A DNA stretch of 64,000 nucleotides. Origin: Serinus canaria (taxonomy: Eukaryota > Chordata > Aves > Passeriformes > Fringillidae). The stretch is from positions 12,893,402 through 12,957,401 of the forward strand of contig NC_066342.1 of assembly GCF_022539315.1 (NCBI RefSeq), written 5' to 3'. Both the position numbers and the translations under genes were made by a program. The notes under the pieces were generated by a model that saw only the letters and a program-made list of their open reading frames with translations, ran no database searches and had not been told where the DNA came from. Every line of letters begins with the position of its first letter. Positions within the stretch are counted from its first letter, which is position 1. Of the stretch, positions 46,925 to 58,989 are shown in pieces.

Positions 46925-48832
46925 TTTGATTCATGCCTACAGCCTTGTTCAAACTGTTTCAGCAGTGTCATATTGCACAGTGATCCTGTGCTCTGCACAG
47001 AGGTGAAACCATTCCATCCATTTCAGAGACTGAATCATCATAAATGCACAAACAACTACTTTACCCTTTAAGGAACTTGCAGAACTACTACTTTTAATAT
47101 AAACAAACTTTTTTTGCAATTAACCCTTTCCTTTCTTGAACTTATTTTAAAGAAAAAGTTGTCAGCTCTGTTTTCTTAGGTGGATATTAATGTAGTTGAA
47201 CATAAATGATGATTATTCTTTATTTTATATTAGACTGCACATGTTACTTTAGCCAAGGATGGAAAGAATGTACAAGGGTTACAGACTGACTGGTGACATT
47301 TCTAGAAATAGAACTAGTTTAAATATTTGAATCATGTCATGGGTATATTTAGTACCACACCATGTGATCCTGAGTGACATTTTAGAGGAATAGCAGAGTC
47401 ATGCCTGAAGTTCACAGAGACACATAAACAACATATCTGCAAATTTTAAACTATTTAGCTGTCTAATGGTGATACTGTACTGAGCAGAACTTTCCATGTG
47501 GTGGAGAAATGAGTAAGAAGACACTGGTCTTTTATATTTGAGAAATAATTCCTTTGAGTCATCCTCAGCTTGATCCAGAATCCACAGAACCCAGTGCAAA
47601 TTTTTCTCTGCCCTTCTACAGCAGTTGTGGGCATCTTAGAAACATCTGCAAGAAATGTCATAAATGACTAAATGCCTGATATGTCATTTTTAGATGCCTA
47701 TAAACCAGTTTACATTGCTCTTGGTCTGCTATATCACTCTACAAGGTCAGAGGAGAAGATCTAAATCAAAACATTAAATCTCATAAAACAATATTGGTGG
47801 GGTTTTTTTCAGTTTCTCATAGCTCAGCCCGAGCAAGAAGTGACCCTTTCTGACTGATCTCTGTTTAATTTAAAAATCTCCACAGTGCATAAATAATGTT
47901 AGAGCAGACATCATGCTAAGTATGTCTTAATCATAGCATGGAATGCCTCTAGGAAAAATAAACTAAAATTCAGTTTTCTTTTCTCCTTGTAATTCCAGAG
48001 GTAAGTGAACCAGTATAAAAATCAAAGCCTCTTTTTTAAAAGAATCAACTAAAAAATTCAAAATTCCTTACTATGAAAGAAGGAGAGAAGGAAAAGACTG
48101 TGATTCCTAAAAGGTCACACAACTACTCTTCAGTCACAACACTCTTTTTGATTTCTACCAGATAAAGATCTAGTCTATTAAATTTGACCTGGTGAGATTT
48201 AGAACCCCAAGTTCTCTTGCTGAATCCAGTGAAAGGTGTTGGTAGTGCTTGCCTTATTGAATAAGTCAACCACTATTTTACAATGTAAAAACCTAATCCT
48301 AACAGTGCTGATAGTTATAAGCTCTCCAATAACTTCCCAAAATAAAGATGCTTTCTCTGAACCTCTGCAAAGGAACTTATATTTCCCCTTATTTAAATTG
48401 TTATTTAAGGGTTGACATTTGAAACCGCTTCACAGTGGGCTGAGGTTTTTCTACACTAAGTAGTTATCCAAATCAATAAATTATAACAAATTTACACCAC
48501 ATCCTGTGGTGCTTTCAATTAATTTTTACTAAGCCTTGTATTTGAAATACCACCATTTGAGTTACCTCAAATAAGATAAGAAATGGAGTTAGTTAAACTG
48601 ACCTTGAAGCTGAAGGTAGACACGTCCTGCTAGATGCAGTGAGCCCAGAGTGTAAAAGGAATAACAAGTTTGTGTGCTCATGGGATTCCAGGTAATATGA
48701 GAACTGGAAAGGAGGAGACAGAAGGGAAAGTAATTGCTGCAGTGGCCAATCCTCAGTTATGTCAATGACATTGCTCATACAAGGGTGCCCTTGAGGACAT
48801 AAATAGCATGCGGCAAAAGGGGACCATTGAAG
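46925..48832. other. No gene or element seen
   Basis: 1.9 kb of AT-rich single-copy-looking DNA with no exon, RNA or repeat recognised. Confidence 0.45.
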
Positions 48833-49392
48833 AGAATCACAGAATATGCTGAGTTGGAAGGGATCCACAAGGATCATCGAGTCCAATGCCTGGCTGTGCA
48901 CAGGATCATCCCCAAGAGTCACACCATGTGCCTGAGAGTATTGTCCAAATACTTCTTGAACTCTGACAGGTTTGGTGCCATGACCACCTCCCTGGGGTGC
49001 CTGTTCCAGTGCCTAACACTCCTCTGGGTGAAGAACCTTTATCTAATATCCAACCTAAACCTCTCCTGACACAACTTCAGGTTATTCCCCTGGGTCCTGT
49101 CACTAAGCACCACAGAGAAGAGATCAGTGTCTGCCCCTCCTCTTCCCCTCATGAGGAAGTCATAGAGTGCAATTAGGTCTTTCCTCAGTCTCTTCTTCTC
49201 CAGGCTGAACAGACCAAGCGACCTCAGCTGTTCCTCCTAAGGCTTCCCCTCAAGGCCCTTCACCATCTTCTTTGCCCTCCTTTGGATGGTCTCTAATAGC
49301 TTAATGTCTTTATTATATTGTGGTGCCCAAAACTGCACACAATATTCAAGGTGAGGCTGCACCAGTGCAGAGCAGAGCAGGACAATCCCTTC

Positions 49393-50457
49393 TGTCATGG
49401 TTTGACACTGGTCAAATGCGGGGCACCTATGAGAGTTGCTTGCTCACACTCCCCTGCCACAGCTGGGTAGAGGAGAGAAAAAAAATAACGAAGGGTTCAT
49501 GAGTTGAGATAAGGATCGGAAGAAAGCACTCCAAGGGCAAAACAGGCTCAGCTTAAAGGTACAAAGTGAATTTATTACTAACAGAATCAGAGGAGGAATA
49601 TGAGAAGTAAAATAAGCCCTTAAAACAACTTTTTCCCCCCATCTCCTCCCTCCTTCCCACCAACAGTGCAGGGAGAAAGGTCATAGGGTTTTTTTTGGAG
49701 TCAGTTTATCACCCGAGATTTTCTTCTGCTGCTCTGGGAAAGGAGTCCTTCCCCTGTGAGACCATGGGGTCCCTCCCACGGGAGACAGTCCTACGTGAAC
49801 TTCTCCAGTGTGGGCCCACTCACACAAGCATCAGTCTTACCACACCTGCTGCCATGTGAATTCCCTCCCATGGGAAAACAGTCCTTCCAAAACTGCTCTG
49901 ACATGGGTCTCTCCATGGGCTGCAGTCCTCCAGGGACAGGCTGCTCCAGCCTGGAAGTGGGGGGTCCCTCTGTCCACTGGGTCTCCCACTGGATCACAGC
50001 CTCCTCCAGGCATCCACCTGCTTTGGTGTGAGCCGGCTCTGAGTGGATCTCTGCATCCCCTGTGGACCCATGGGCTGCAGGGAGACAACCTGTTTCACCA
50101 TGGTCTTCACTACGGCCTGCAGAGGAATCTCAGCTCCAGCACCTGGAGCACCTCCTCCGCCTCCTTCACCACTGACCTTGGTGTTGCCATGTTGTTTTCC
50201 CTCACATGTTTTCACCTCCTCCTCTGACTAGAAGAAAATAACTGTGTGACTTTGTTTTGATTTTCTTCTTCAATATGTCATCACAGAGGCATTACCAGCC
50301 TCTTTCATTGGCCCAGTTTTGGCCAGCAGCATGTCCATCTTCAGAACCATCAAGGATTTTCTTGGTTGGACATGGTGGAAGCTTCTAGCAGCTTCTCACA
50401 GAAGCTACCTCTGTGGCCCCCCTGCTACCAAAAACCCGGCGATGCCAAACCAATACA
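49393..50457 (-). mobile_element. Solo LTR nested in CR1
   Basis: This 1065-bp LTR starts TGTCATGGTTTGACACTGG and ends AACCAATACA. The CR1 flanks CCCTTC (49387-49392) and CCCTCC (50458-50463) are duplicated with one mismatch. It is highly similar to 25548-26642. Confidence 0.92.
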
Positions 50458-51812
50458 CCCTCCCCTGACCAGCTGGCAATGCTGTGCCTAATGCACCCCA
50501 GGACAGGGGTGACCCTCCTAGCTGCAGGGGCACACTGCTGGCACATAATCAATTTTCTGTTGACCAGGACCCCCAGGTCCCTTTCCCTGGCAGTGCTTTC
50601 CAGCATCTCAGTCCCTAGTCTGTCTGTACATTCAAGGTTGCCCTGTCCCAGGTGCAGAGTCCAGCACTTCCCTATGTTGAACTTCATATGGTTGGTGATT
50701 GCCCAACTCTCTAAATTGTTGACGTCTCTCTGCAGAGCCTCCCCACCTTTGAGGGAGTTGATAGCTCCTCACAGTTTTGTATCATCTGCGAACTTGCTTA
50801 GTATCCTTTCCAGTCCTGTGTCCAGGTCGTTAATGAAGATGTTGAAGAGCACAGGGCCAAGGATAGAGCCCTGTGGAACCCCACTAGTGACAGGCCGCCA
50901 GTCTGATGTCACCCCATTCACTATAACCCTTTGTGCCCCACCCGTGAGCCAGTTGCTCACCCACCGCATGATGTGTTTATCCACCTGGGGGCTGGACATT
51001 TTGTCTAGAAGGATCCTGAGAGAGACAGTATCAAAAGCTTTACTGAAATCCAAAAAGATGACATCAACTGGTTTCCCTTGATGGACCAGGTGGATTGCAT
51101 TGTCATAAAAGGAAATCAGGTTTGATAAGCAGGACTTTCCTCTCATGAAGCCATGCTGTCTGTGACCAGTGACTGCATTGTCCTTCAGGTGTTTTTCAAT
51201 ACCTCCCAGAATAATCTTCTCCATAACTTAAATAGGCGCTGAAGTGAGACTAACAGGCCTGTAGTTTCCAGGGTCCTCTGTCTTGCCCTTCTTGAAAATC
51301 AGGACAACATTCACCAACTTCCAGTCATCTGGGACCTTCCTGGATTCCCAAGACTGCTCAAAAATCATTGAAAGAGGTTTTCTGATGACATCAGCCAGTT
51401 CCTTCAAGATTCTTGGATTAATCTTATCAGGCCTCATAGATTTGTAGGGATCCAGCTGGAGCAGCAGATCCCACACAATTTCCAGGTTGACTGGGAGTTG
51501 ATCATTCTCACAGTCATGGTCCTCCACCTCAGGGCACTGAGACCCCCTTGGTCTGTCATCCATATTGAAGACAGAGGCAAAGAATGCATTAAACATCTCT
51601 GCCTTGTCTCTGTCCCTTTTTGTGAGGTGACCATCCTCATCCTGTGATGGGCTCATGTTATTTTTACACTGTGTATTGCCATTAACATATTTTAGAAAAG
51701 ACTTTTTATTGTCCCCCACAGTTCCAGCCAGCTTCAACTCCAGTTGAACCATGGCCACACGAATTTTCTCCCCATCATGGCAAGCAATGTTTCTATTCTT
51801 CCCATGTCACCT

Positions 51813-52348
51813 TGTTAGTGTTCAGGAACACATAATCACGAGAAATGATTATATGCAGGTGCTTTTATTGAAGAGCTCTGGGCATCGGGGGTACAAACCC
51901 AAATCTGACTCCGACATAGGTTCGGGATGGATATGCTTTTATATTCTATAGTTATATAACTTTCATGTTAATTATTAAACTTACATTGTTCTATAGTATA
52001 CATAGATTTCAGCCAAGCATAGCCACCTTAGACTAGGAACATACAGTTTCTCATTGTTCTTCTTATGATTATACAATAATTATTTTAATTACTACTACTT
52101 ACGCAGGTAAAACATGAGGCTTAACATTTCAGAGTTTATCTTAGCATTTTTCCAGGGCCCCGCTATCAACCTGACCTTGTTTCCACTGGGCACACACCTC
52201 CCTTTTTTGCCCTATTTCTAAGAGAAGATTCCTGTTCAGCCAAGTAGGCCTTCTATGCTGCCTGCTTGACTTCTGATATTTAGGAATTGCCTGCTCCTGT
52301 GCCCTTAGAAAGTGAGGTTTAAAAAGTGATCAGCACTGATGGACCCCA
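51813..52348 (-). mobile_element. Solo LTR nested in CR1
   Basis: This 536-bp LTR has left end TGTTAGTGTTCAGG and right end GATGGACCCCA. The flanks TCACCT and GCACCT fit a 6-bp duplication with one mismatch. The minus-strand polyA signal is TTCAATAAAAGC. The 6-bp duplication suggests ERVK type. Confidence 0.78.
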
Positions 52349-53049
52349 GCACCTGCAAAAACATTTCCCATTGGGACCTAACTCGCTAGTTACTGGAGCA
52401 GTCTGAAGTCTGCTCTCCTCGTGTCCAGAGTTGAGGTTTTGCTGGCGCTTTTCTTCCTGTAAACAAAGATTTTAAACTCAGTCGCTTCATGGTCACTGTG
52501 GCCAAGATAGCCACCAATCTCCACTTCGCTCACGAGATCCGCTCTGTTGACAAGCAGTAGATCGAGGAGGGCATCTTTCCGGGTTGGCTTCCTTAGGACC
52601 TGTTCCATTAAGTTGTCAGCCAGGTTTTTTAGGAATCTTCTGGTCTGGGTTGTACCAGCTTTGTGATGCTCCCAGTTAATTTCTAGCAAGTTGGAAGTCT
52701 CCCATAAGGACAAAGGGAGTTGACTTGGAAGCATCCCTTAGTTCCTCAAAGAATAATTCATTGTCATCCTCATCATCCTGGCTAGAAGGTCTATAGTAGA
52801 CTCCTATGATAACATCTGCATTATTTCTTTGCCTCTTGATTCTTATCCAGAGGGTCTCAACTGCACCACTGCCAACTGTGAGCTCCATATATTCTAACAC
52901 TTCTATTACATACAGTGCCACCCCTCTGCCTCTTCTGCCCTGCCAATCCCTCCTGAAGAGCCTGTAACCATTCAGCAGGGCACTCCAGTGGCAGGACTCA
53001 TCCCACCAGGTTCCACTTATGCCAATTATGTTAAATCTCTTTGACTGGT

Positions 53050-54146
53050 TGTAGTGGTTTTGGTTCGCCAATTTGAGATTTCCTGGCCAACGCACCAAAG
53101 AGTGTGGCAGGTTCAGTGCTGGCCAATCACCAATGCACTCACTTCCTGCTGTGAGATAGGATTAGGAGAAAGGCAAAGCAGGCTCAAAACTTTAAAAGGG
53201 TATAAAGAAAAATTTATTAACAGTAACTAAAAGAAAGAATAATAAGAATCAGAACAAAACCTTCAGAACACTTCTCCTCCCCCCACAACCTTTTCTTTCC
53301 CACTGACAATGTAAAGAAACAAAACTTAAAATTTCAGTCAGTTTACCACCTCTAGAACAGTCTTTCTTCAGTTCACTTAGGGAGAGAAGTCCCTCTTGGC
53401 AATGTTATGGAGACTTCTCCACGAGGAAAAAAATAGTTCTCTTGTGGCTCTCAATTTGTCACGAATAACAGCCACCCAGGGAAATCTGCAATAGTGAAGT
53501 CCCTCCCATTTTCCACAAGCTTTTCCCACAGCTGTGTTTATGGGCCACATCAACTTATGGTGTACTGGTTTAAAGATGAGCTGTTGAAAGGCAAAAGTTC
53601 TCATTATCTATCTCTAAAATCATCTTAATCTCTGGGAACAGAGGTGGTCTTCTCCTGGGGGCACAGGACCACTCTTCTCTCCTTCTCTGTTCAAACTTCT
53701 CATAGAATCACAGCTACTTTAACATGTGATTACTTTGGCATGGAGGCCTTTGCTCGATATCAAATTGAACCCTTCATCTCTCCATGGCTTTCATGTGTTA
53801 CAGGGAAACAGAGTCTTTCTCCACAGCTCTACAAAAGGATTTCAGCCCCAAGATCAAGGCATCTCCTCATCCCTCCGATCTGGGACTTGACTTCTTCTTC
53901 ACTGACCTTGGTGTCTTCATGTTGCTCCTTTACATGCTTGCATCTTGTTCCTTTCTCTCTCTCGAGGGAGGATTGAAGCACTGAAAGAGTTAATATCTCA
54001 GCCAGGGCCTGCATATAGTCAACCTGACCCCAGATGGGCTGGGTGCTACAGACAGCCAGCGGGAACTTGGAACTTTGGCTGGGGGGGTGGCTAGAATCTA
54101 ATCAGCCAGGCCAGAACTCAGCAGCAGCACGCCAGGAGGGGTGAGG

Positions 54147-54198
<52 letters not shown>

Positions 54199-54574
54199 CT
54201 TGTCCTTCCCCCTGCCCAGTCTGCCCGGTGGTTGCGGTGGCCGAATCTTGGCTAAGCTGACTCGACCTGGGGCTGCTCATGGGGGCCAGTGGACTCGGCT
54301 TAGCCACGGGCTAGCAGCAAGATGTTAGAAATTGCAGCCATGGCCTGCCTGGTAGCCAATGGGGGGGCTGGCGGGCGCCCTGGGGGAAGGGGCCCGGCCT
54401 GGCTGAGACAGGGAGGCTGGGGCATGCTACCTCTTTGCCGGCCAGAAGAGAAAAAGGAAGTTCCCGGGTTTCTTTCATCTTTAACATGTCTTTTTCACAG
54501 AGGCATGTACAGCATTCTGTTGGCTAAAAGCTTTGCATCACTTCCATAAATGTCTCCCATGCAAAACCAGGACA
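53050..54574 (-). mobile_element. Long LTR nested in CR1, containing a (GT)n tract
   Basis: It starts TGTAGTGGTTTTGG and ends CAAAACCAGGACA, which are inverted termini. The minus-strand AATAAATTTTTC lies near 53210. CR1 endonuclease sequence continues on both sides. The target duplication is weak (CTGGT / ATGGG). Confidence 0.75.
54149..54197. repeat. (GT)n dinucleotide microsatellite
   Basis: About 24 uninterrupted GT units run within the 53050-54574 LTR. Confidence 0.98.
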
Positions 54575-54770
54575 ATGGGCCAAAGCCTTGAGCTCCTCTT
54601 GTTTGTTCCTCATGCTGCATTCATTGGTATAGAAACATTTCAAGCGTGGTTCACTGTAGCAAACACCTTGTGAAGCAGATTGAAGGATTCCATTAGTGCT
54701 TGTTTCCTCCAGTTTTGGTACAGCTGGGTAATAGCAACATCATCTTTTAAAGACCTCTCAAGGGGAAAGA

Positions 54771-55461
54771 CATTACATAAGTAAATGATTGTCCAGATGC
54801 TTAACTGCAATGAGATGCCTCTCCACTGCTTTACCCCAAGGGCCTATTTGGCAACAGGGAAAGGAGAAAGGTCATGAGCAGCTTCTGTGCTGGTTTGCCT
54901 TGCCTGCCCAAACTACTCCTTAGATACACATAAGAGCAGGAGAAATCCACCTGTGACACCCCAAATGGAAGCTGGTCAGAGCAGGAAACTGGACTTAAGT
55001 TGTCAGGAGAATGAGGTGAAATCATAGTGGGCCTATATGGCTTTTTACTACTTTTTATTTCACTGTAAATTTGACAGATTTCTGGCAGAGAAGTCCAGAA
55101 ACATGAAATCTAAAATGTGATGACAGAAAACAACTGTTAAGGATATATGAAGCCTTCAACTCAGACTTACTGTAGCTGTGTAGTGGTAGTGTACTAGAAG
55201 TAATAATACATGATGGGTGAACGCGCAAAGAAAAAAAATGCCTTTTTATTCATAAAACGCTGCCCCCACTGAAGCTGAACATTTATGAAGGTTGACAGAG
55301 CAACAGAGGCCAATGGTGAACAGCTTTCGAAAAAATCCAAGACTTTAAAATACTTTTTTCCTTTTTGCATTTAATACTTCTTGAATTACACTTGGCAATT
55401 TCCTAACCCAAATCTCAGCTTTGCAAAACTTTATAATATAAAATATATGTATCTCTCCCCT
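54771..55461. other. No gene or element seen
   Basis: AT-rich sequence left of the next LTR. Nothing is supported. Confidence 0.4.
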
Positions 55462-56163
55462 TGTCCTGGTTTAGGGCAAATTTGGGAGAGAATCCCCAAA
55501 GGGGGGCCCCCTCCAGAAAGCAAACCCACACGGCCCCTCCCCCCAACCGGTTTGGGAAGAATTCCTCAGAGAGAAGTGGAAAGAACCTGTTTATTTAACA
55601 GGCACAGCACCCCCTAGCACACAAAATAAACAATACCAGATGACACCACTCTTTCACCATTTTGAAAAAGACGACAAATTCAGAAAGTCTCTCTTGGGGG
55701 TGGTCACTCTGTTATCAGTCCCTCCAGTGCTGGGGCAGCTGCTGCAGGCCACAGGGTGCAAACTCTTGGTGTTTTCCAGGTCCCAGTCCGGAGCAGGTTC
55801 GAGTAGGTCCAAACAGGGAAGGAGAAACAGTCCAGGAAGAAATTTGGACTGTTTAGCAAAACTAACAAGCAGAAGAAGCAAAAAGCAAGAGCAAGCAGAA
55901 GCAAAGCAGAAGCAAGAGCAAAGCAAAAAGCAGGGCAAAAAGCAAAGGCAGCACTATGTACTGTACTGACTGTATGTCCCTCCGGCTGTGGGGGAGCGGC
56001 TGATAAGAAGCCAAAACAAAATTTTCACTCTTCAGAGCCAGTCTTGAAGGCACAGAACATAATATCCAGAATAAACAGCACTCATGAATGGGGATACAAG
56101 CACCCTAACATCACCCGAGGCCACCCCTAAAGTGTTTATGACTTCAAATTAATGAGGGAGTGT
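55462..56163 (-). mobile_element. LTR with an AAGCA-rich internal repeat
   Basis: It starts TGTCCTGGTTTAGGGC. The minus-strand polyA lies near 55625 (plus AAAATAAACAATACC is ambiguous) and near 55591 (plus TTTATTTAAC). A degenerate AAGCAGA/AGCAAA repeat fills 55868-55945. The right end is unclear. An LTR fragment of the 3481-type start follows at 56164-56276. Confidence 0.6.
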
Positions 56164-56469
56164 TGTGAATCAACTTCAGCTGGCAACTAAACAGCCCACA
56201 GCTGCTCACTCACTTCCCCCAGGGTGGGATAGGGGAGAGAACTGAAAGAGTACAAGTGAGACAACCTGTGAGTTAATGTATTGGGTTTGCATGGACAAGT
56301 TTTGGGGAGAGGCAGGGGTAGCAGCTATAGGGGTGGCTTCTGTAAGAAGCTGCCGGAAGCTTCTTCCATGTCCAGCAGAGATGGCTCCAAAGACTGATGT
56401 GTTGCTGGCCAAGGCTAAGCCAATTAGAAATGGTGGTAACACCTCTGTGATAACATATTGTTAAGAGAA

Positions 56470-56828
56470 GTTTTATAGACTTATAGCTATGTTTTACCCC
56501 CCCTTGCGTTGTTATCAGGGGGTGGCCTGGGTTCAGGACATTTGGGGGGGGGGGGGGGGGTCAGCTTGTTACTATGGCAACATCTGACCTCCAGTCAAGA
56601 TTTAAGGAAGTAAACTCCACCACTGGACAGCAAAGGAGTCAATGGACAGAATTTTGGGAGGGGCTAAAGGGTTAAAAGGCAAAACCTCCATTGTGTGGAT
56701 GAGCACATGGTGGGAAAAAATCCTTTGCTCCTGGCACCATAATATTTTCTCTATTCAGTCATCTGTTGTATTTTCGATAAGTTTTTAATAAACCTTTTAA
56801 ATATTTGAAAGTGAGTATCATTTCTCAC
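56470..56828 (+). mobile_element. Nested LTR with a long G run
   Basis: The polyA region TTTTTAATAAACC lies near 56788 and the 3' end reads CATTTCTCACACA. It includes an 18-base G tract (56543-56560). The left end is uncertain. Confidence 0.55.
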
Positions 56829-56886
56829 ACAACTCTGCAGAAACCAAGGTCAGTGGAGAGGGAGGGGGAGGAGGTGCTCCAGGCAC

Positions 56887-57342
56887 TGATGGCTCAGGTT
56901 TTAGCCTTTTATATTTTTTTAGATTCTGTACTGCTTTAGTGTGTACTTCTGGACTTCATACTGGGGGATGGTAAGCTCTCTTCACAGAGCAGGGAGACAA
57001 AACAATTACTTCTCTAGCTGGGGACAAATGATCTAAATCCCAGGCCCAAGAGCGCAAACAATGGTGGACTGAAGAGAGAAAAAAAAGAAGGACGGGGCTT
57101 CATGGGCTGGAGCTGTAATTGGACAATTAACTCCAATATGCTAATGGACGAAAACTAATAAAAGTGTGAGACCCCGTGTCCGGTCTTCCATTTTTGTGAC
57201 CATTTTGGGTTCATCTTGGGTGTAGCCCTGGCTGGGCTCTTTTGCTGCCCAAGGTGTATCCATTGAGGCCTTCTAATAAATATGTACTTTATTCTTTAGC
57301 TCCATCTAGTCTCTGTTCTAGGTCAGCCTTCGCAAGGCATCA
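56887..57342 (+). mobile_element. Solo LTR, ERV1-like, 4-bp TSD, nested
   Basis: This 456-bp copy of 20777-21212 has a perfect 4-bp duplication GCAC (56883-56886 and 57343-57346), and host LTR sequence continues on both sides. TATA is TAATAAAAGTG and the polyA signal CTAATAAATATG. Confidence 0.9.
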
Positions 57343-57885
57343 GCACTAGAGCTGAGACTCCCCTGCAACCCATTGGGAAGACCATGGTGAAGCAGGTGCA
57401 GCCCATGGAGGACCACGGGGGTGCAGAGATCCACCTGCAGCCCGTGGAGGAGACCCCTGCTGGAGCAGGTGGATGCCTGAAAGAGTCTGTGAACCCATGG
57501 GAGACCTGTGGAGAGAGGAGCCCATGCTGGAGCAGCCTGTCCTTGAAGGACTGCACCCCATAGGAGAGTGACCCACCTTGCAGCAGTGTGGGAAGGACTG
57601 TTGCCCACAGGATGGATTAATGCAGGAGAAGTTCATAGAGAACTGTCTCCTGTGGAAGGGACCCCATGGTGCAGCAGGGGAAGGACTCCTCTCCCTGAGC
57701 AGTGGGAAAAACCACAGGTGATGAACTGACCATAATTCCTGTTCCCTGTCTCCCTGTGCTGCTGGGAGAGAAGGTAGAGCTGGGAAGGAAGGAGAGGTAG
57801 GGGGAAGGTGTTTTGAAGGTCTTACATTACTTCTCATTATCCTGCTCTGATTTTGTCAATAATAAATTCAATTAATATGCTCAAT

Positions 57886-58022
57886 TAATATACTATGTCT
57901 AAGCTTAATTACCAGTAGAAATCCAAACTATATTTTTATAACAGAGTTAGTTTAACATCACACATATAAAATCCATTTCAATATTTGCGAAAAGCGAATA
58001 TTATAATATGTATCTATAACAT
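57886..58022 (-). mobile_element. 5' fragment of a family-A LTR
   Basis: It matches the right part of 1472-2072, ending at TATCTATAACA (the LTR's TGTTATAG start on the minus strand). It is opposite in orientation to the provirus that follows at once, so it is not that provirus's own 5' LTR. Confidence 0.75.
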
Positions 58023-58053
58023 TTAATAACCAGGAAAAAAGTGCAAAGAAGGG

Positions 58054-58272
58054 ATGAAAAAATTATTAGCAGTAGTAAGGGAAGAAGAAAAAGGCAAATG
58101 TGGACAAGGGCCACTAAGGCAGGGACCAACTCGTCTAAGAACACATCAATGTGCAGTCTGCAAGAGAGTTGGACACTGGAAGAACCAGTGCCCAGAACAA
58201 AGAAGAGGTGATGAACAAAGAAGAAGAAATCAAAAAGGGGGGGCGGTGGTTGCCCATGTTAAGGAAGACTGA
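58054..58272 (+). pseudogene. gag remnant: nucleocapsid with one zinc knuckle
   Basis: This 72-codon remnant from the 3' end of gag has a single CCHC box, CAVCKRVGHWKNQC (residues 33-46), followed by basic residues. It ends at TGA (58270-58272). The protease frame continues in the same phase straight after the stop. Matrix and capsid parts are absent. Confidence 0.85.
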
Positions 58273-58956
58273 TGTGGACTGGATGATCTTACCCTAGGAG
58301 ACCCTCTGGTTATAATGAAACTAGGGAACAAAGAAAAGGAAATTGAATTTTTGATAGACACAGGGGCAACATATTTGGTGTTAAGTAAAGCTTTAATACC
58401 AATAACAGATGACTATGTCATGGTAAAGGGGGCAACTGGACAATCTGAAAGAGCTTATTTTTGTAGGCCATGGAAATATAAACTTGGGAAACAATGGGGA
58501 ATTCATAAGTTTTTATATATGCCAAATGCTCTAGCAGCATTTTTGGGGAGAGATTTATTAGAACAATTAGAAGCAAAAATAATATTCAAAAATGGAGAGA
58601 TTACTTTGGAGGTTAAAGACCAGCAATATGTGGAATTGTTAAGCCTGATGTTAATAACCAATGAGGCTAAAGTTGAAAGTGAAGATGAGATTCACAGGAA
58701 AATACTGGATCAGGTATTTCCTGGGGTGTGGGCTTCTAACATACCAGGGAGAGTGAAGAATGCACCCCCAGTGCAAATTAGGCTTAAAGAAGGAAAACAA
58801 CCAGTTAGGGTCAAGCAGTACCCTTTGAGAAAGGAAGACAGAGAAGGGATTAGCCCAGTAATCAAACACTTTTTACAGATAGGGCTATTAAAAGAGTGTC
58901 ATTCTGAGTTCAGTACTGTTATTTTACCTCTTAAAAAGCCTGATGGATCATACTGA
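58273..58956 (+). pseudogene. pro and start of RT (remnant)
   Basis: The frame runs from just after the gag stop. It shows the aspartic protease active site FLIDTGA near 58350 and the FLGRDLLEQL helix near 58542. After a linker comes the RT N-terminus with ILPLKKPDGSY. TGA at 58954-58956 breaks it. A further in-frame TGA follows at about 58987, and the coding frame then shifts. Confidence 0.85.
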
Positions 58957-58989
58957 ATAGTACAAGATTTAAGAGCTGTTAATAACTGA

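Larger units (their letters stand above)
48833..54770 (-). mobile_element. Near-complete CR1 LINE split by three LTRs
   Basis: The 3' end lies at 48833 (plus AATCACAGAATATGCTGAG). Minus-strand domains in order are an endonuclease remnant (54760-54575, then 53049-52390 with ISGTWWDESC, GVYYRPSSQDD and LMGDFQ), then RT. RT is well preserved at 51758-51228 (PDDWKLVNVVLIFKKGKTED) and 51224-50769 ([31 protein letters not shown]). The RT catalytic FADD is present. Three LTRs (49393-50457, 51813-52348, 53050-54574) account for the gaps. It is the best-preserved CR1 of the window. Confidence 0.92.
56277..57882 (+). mobile_element. LTR interrupted by two other LTRs
   Basis: The left end TGTATTGGGTTTGCATGG and the blocks 56277-56465, 56829-56886 and 57347-57882 form one plus-strand LTR with polyA signal CAATAATAAATTC (about 57862). 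It is related to 24955-27088. Inserts are at about 56470-56828 and 56887-57342. The right end is truncated. Confidence 0.75.

Noticed and set aside
50769..51758. Active CR1 reverse transcriptase gene
   Set aside because: RT motifs are readable, but a stop and frame break lie near 51226 and three LTRs interrupt the element, so it cannot be autonomous.
57886..58022. 5' LTR of the 58-64 kb provirus
   Set aside because: The orientation is opposite to the provirus and only the LTR's 5' part is present.
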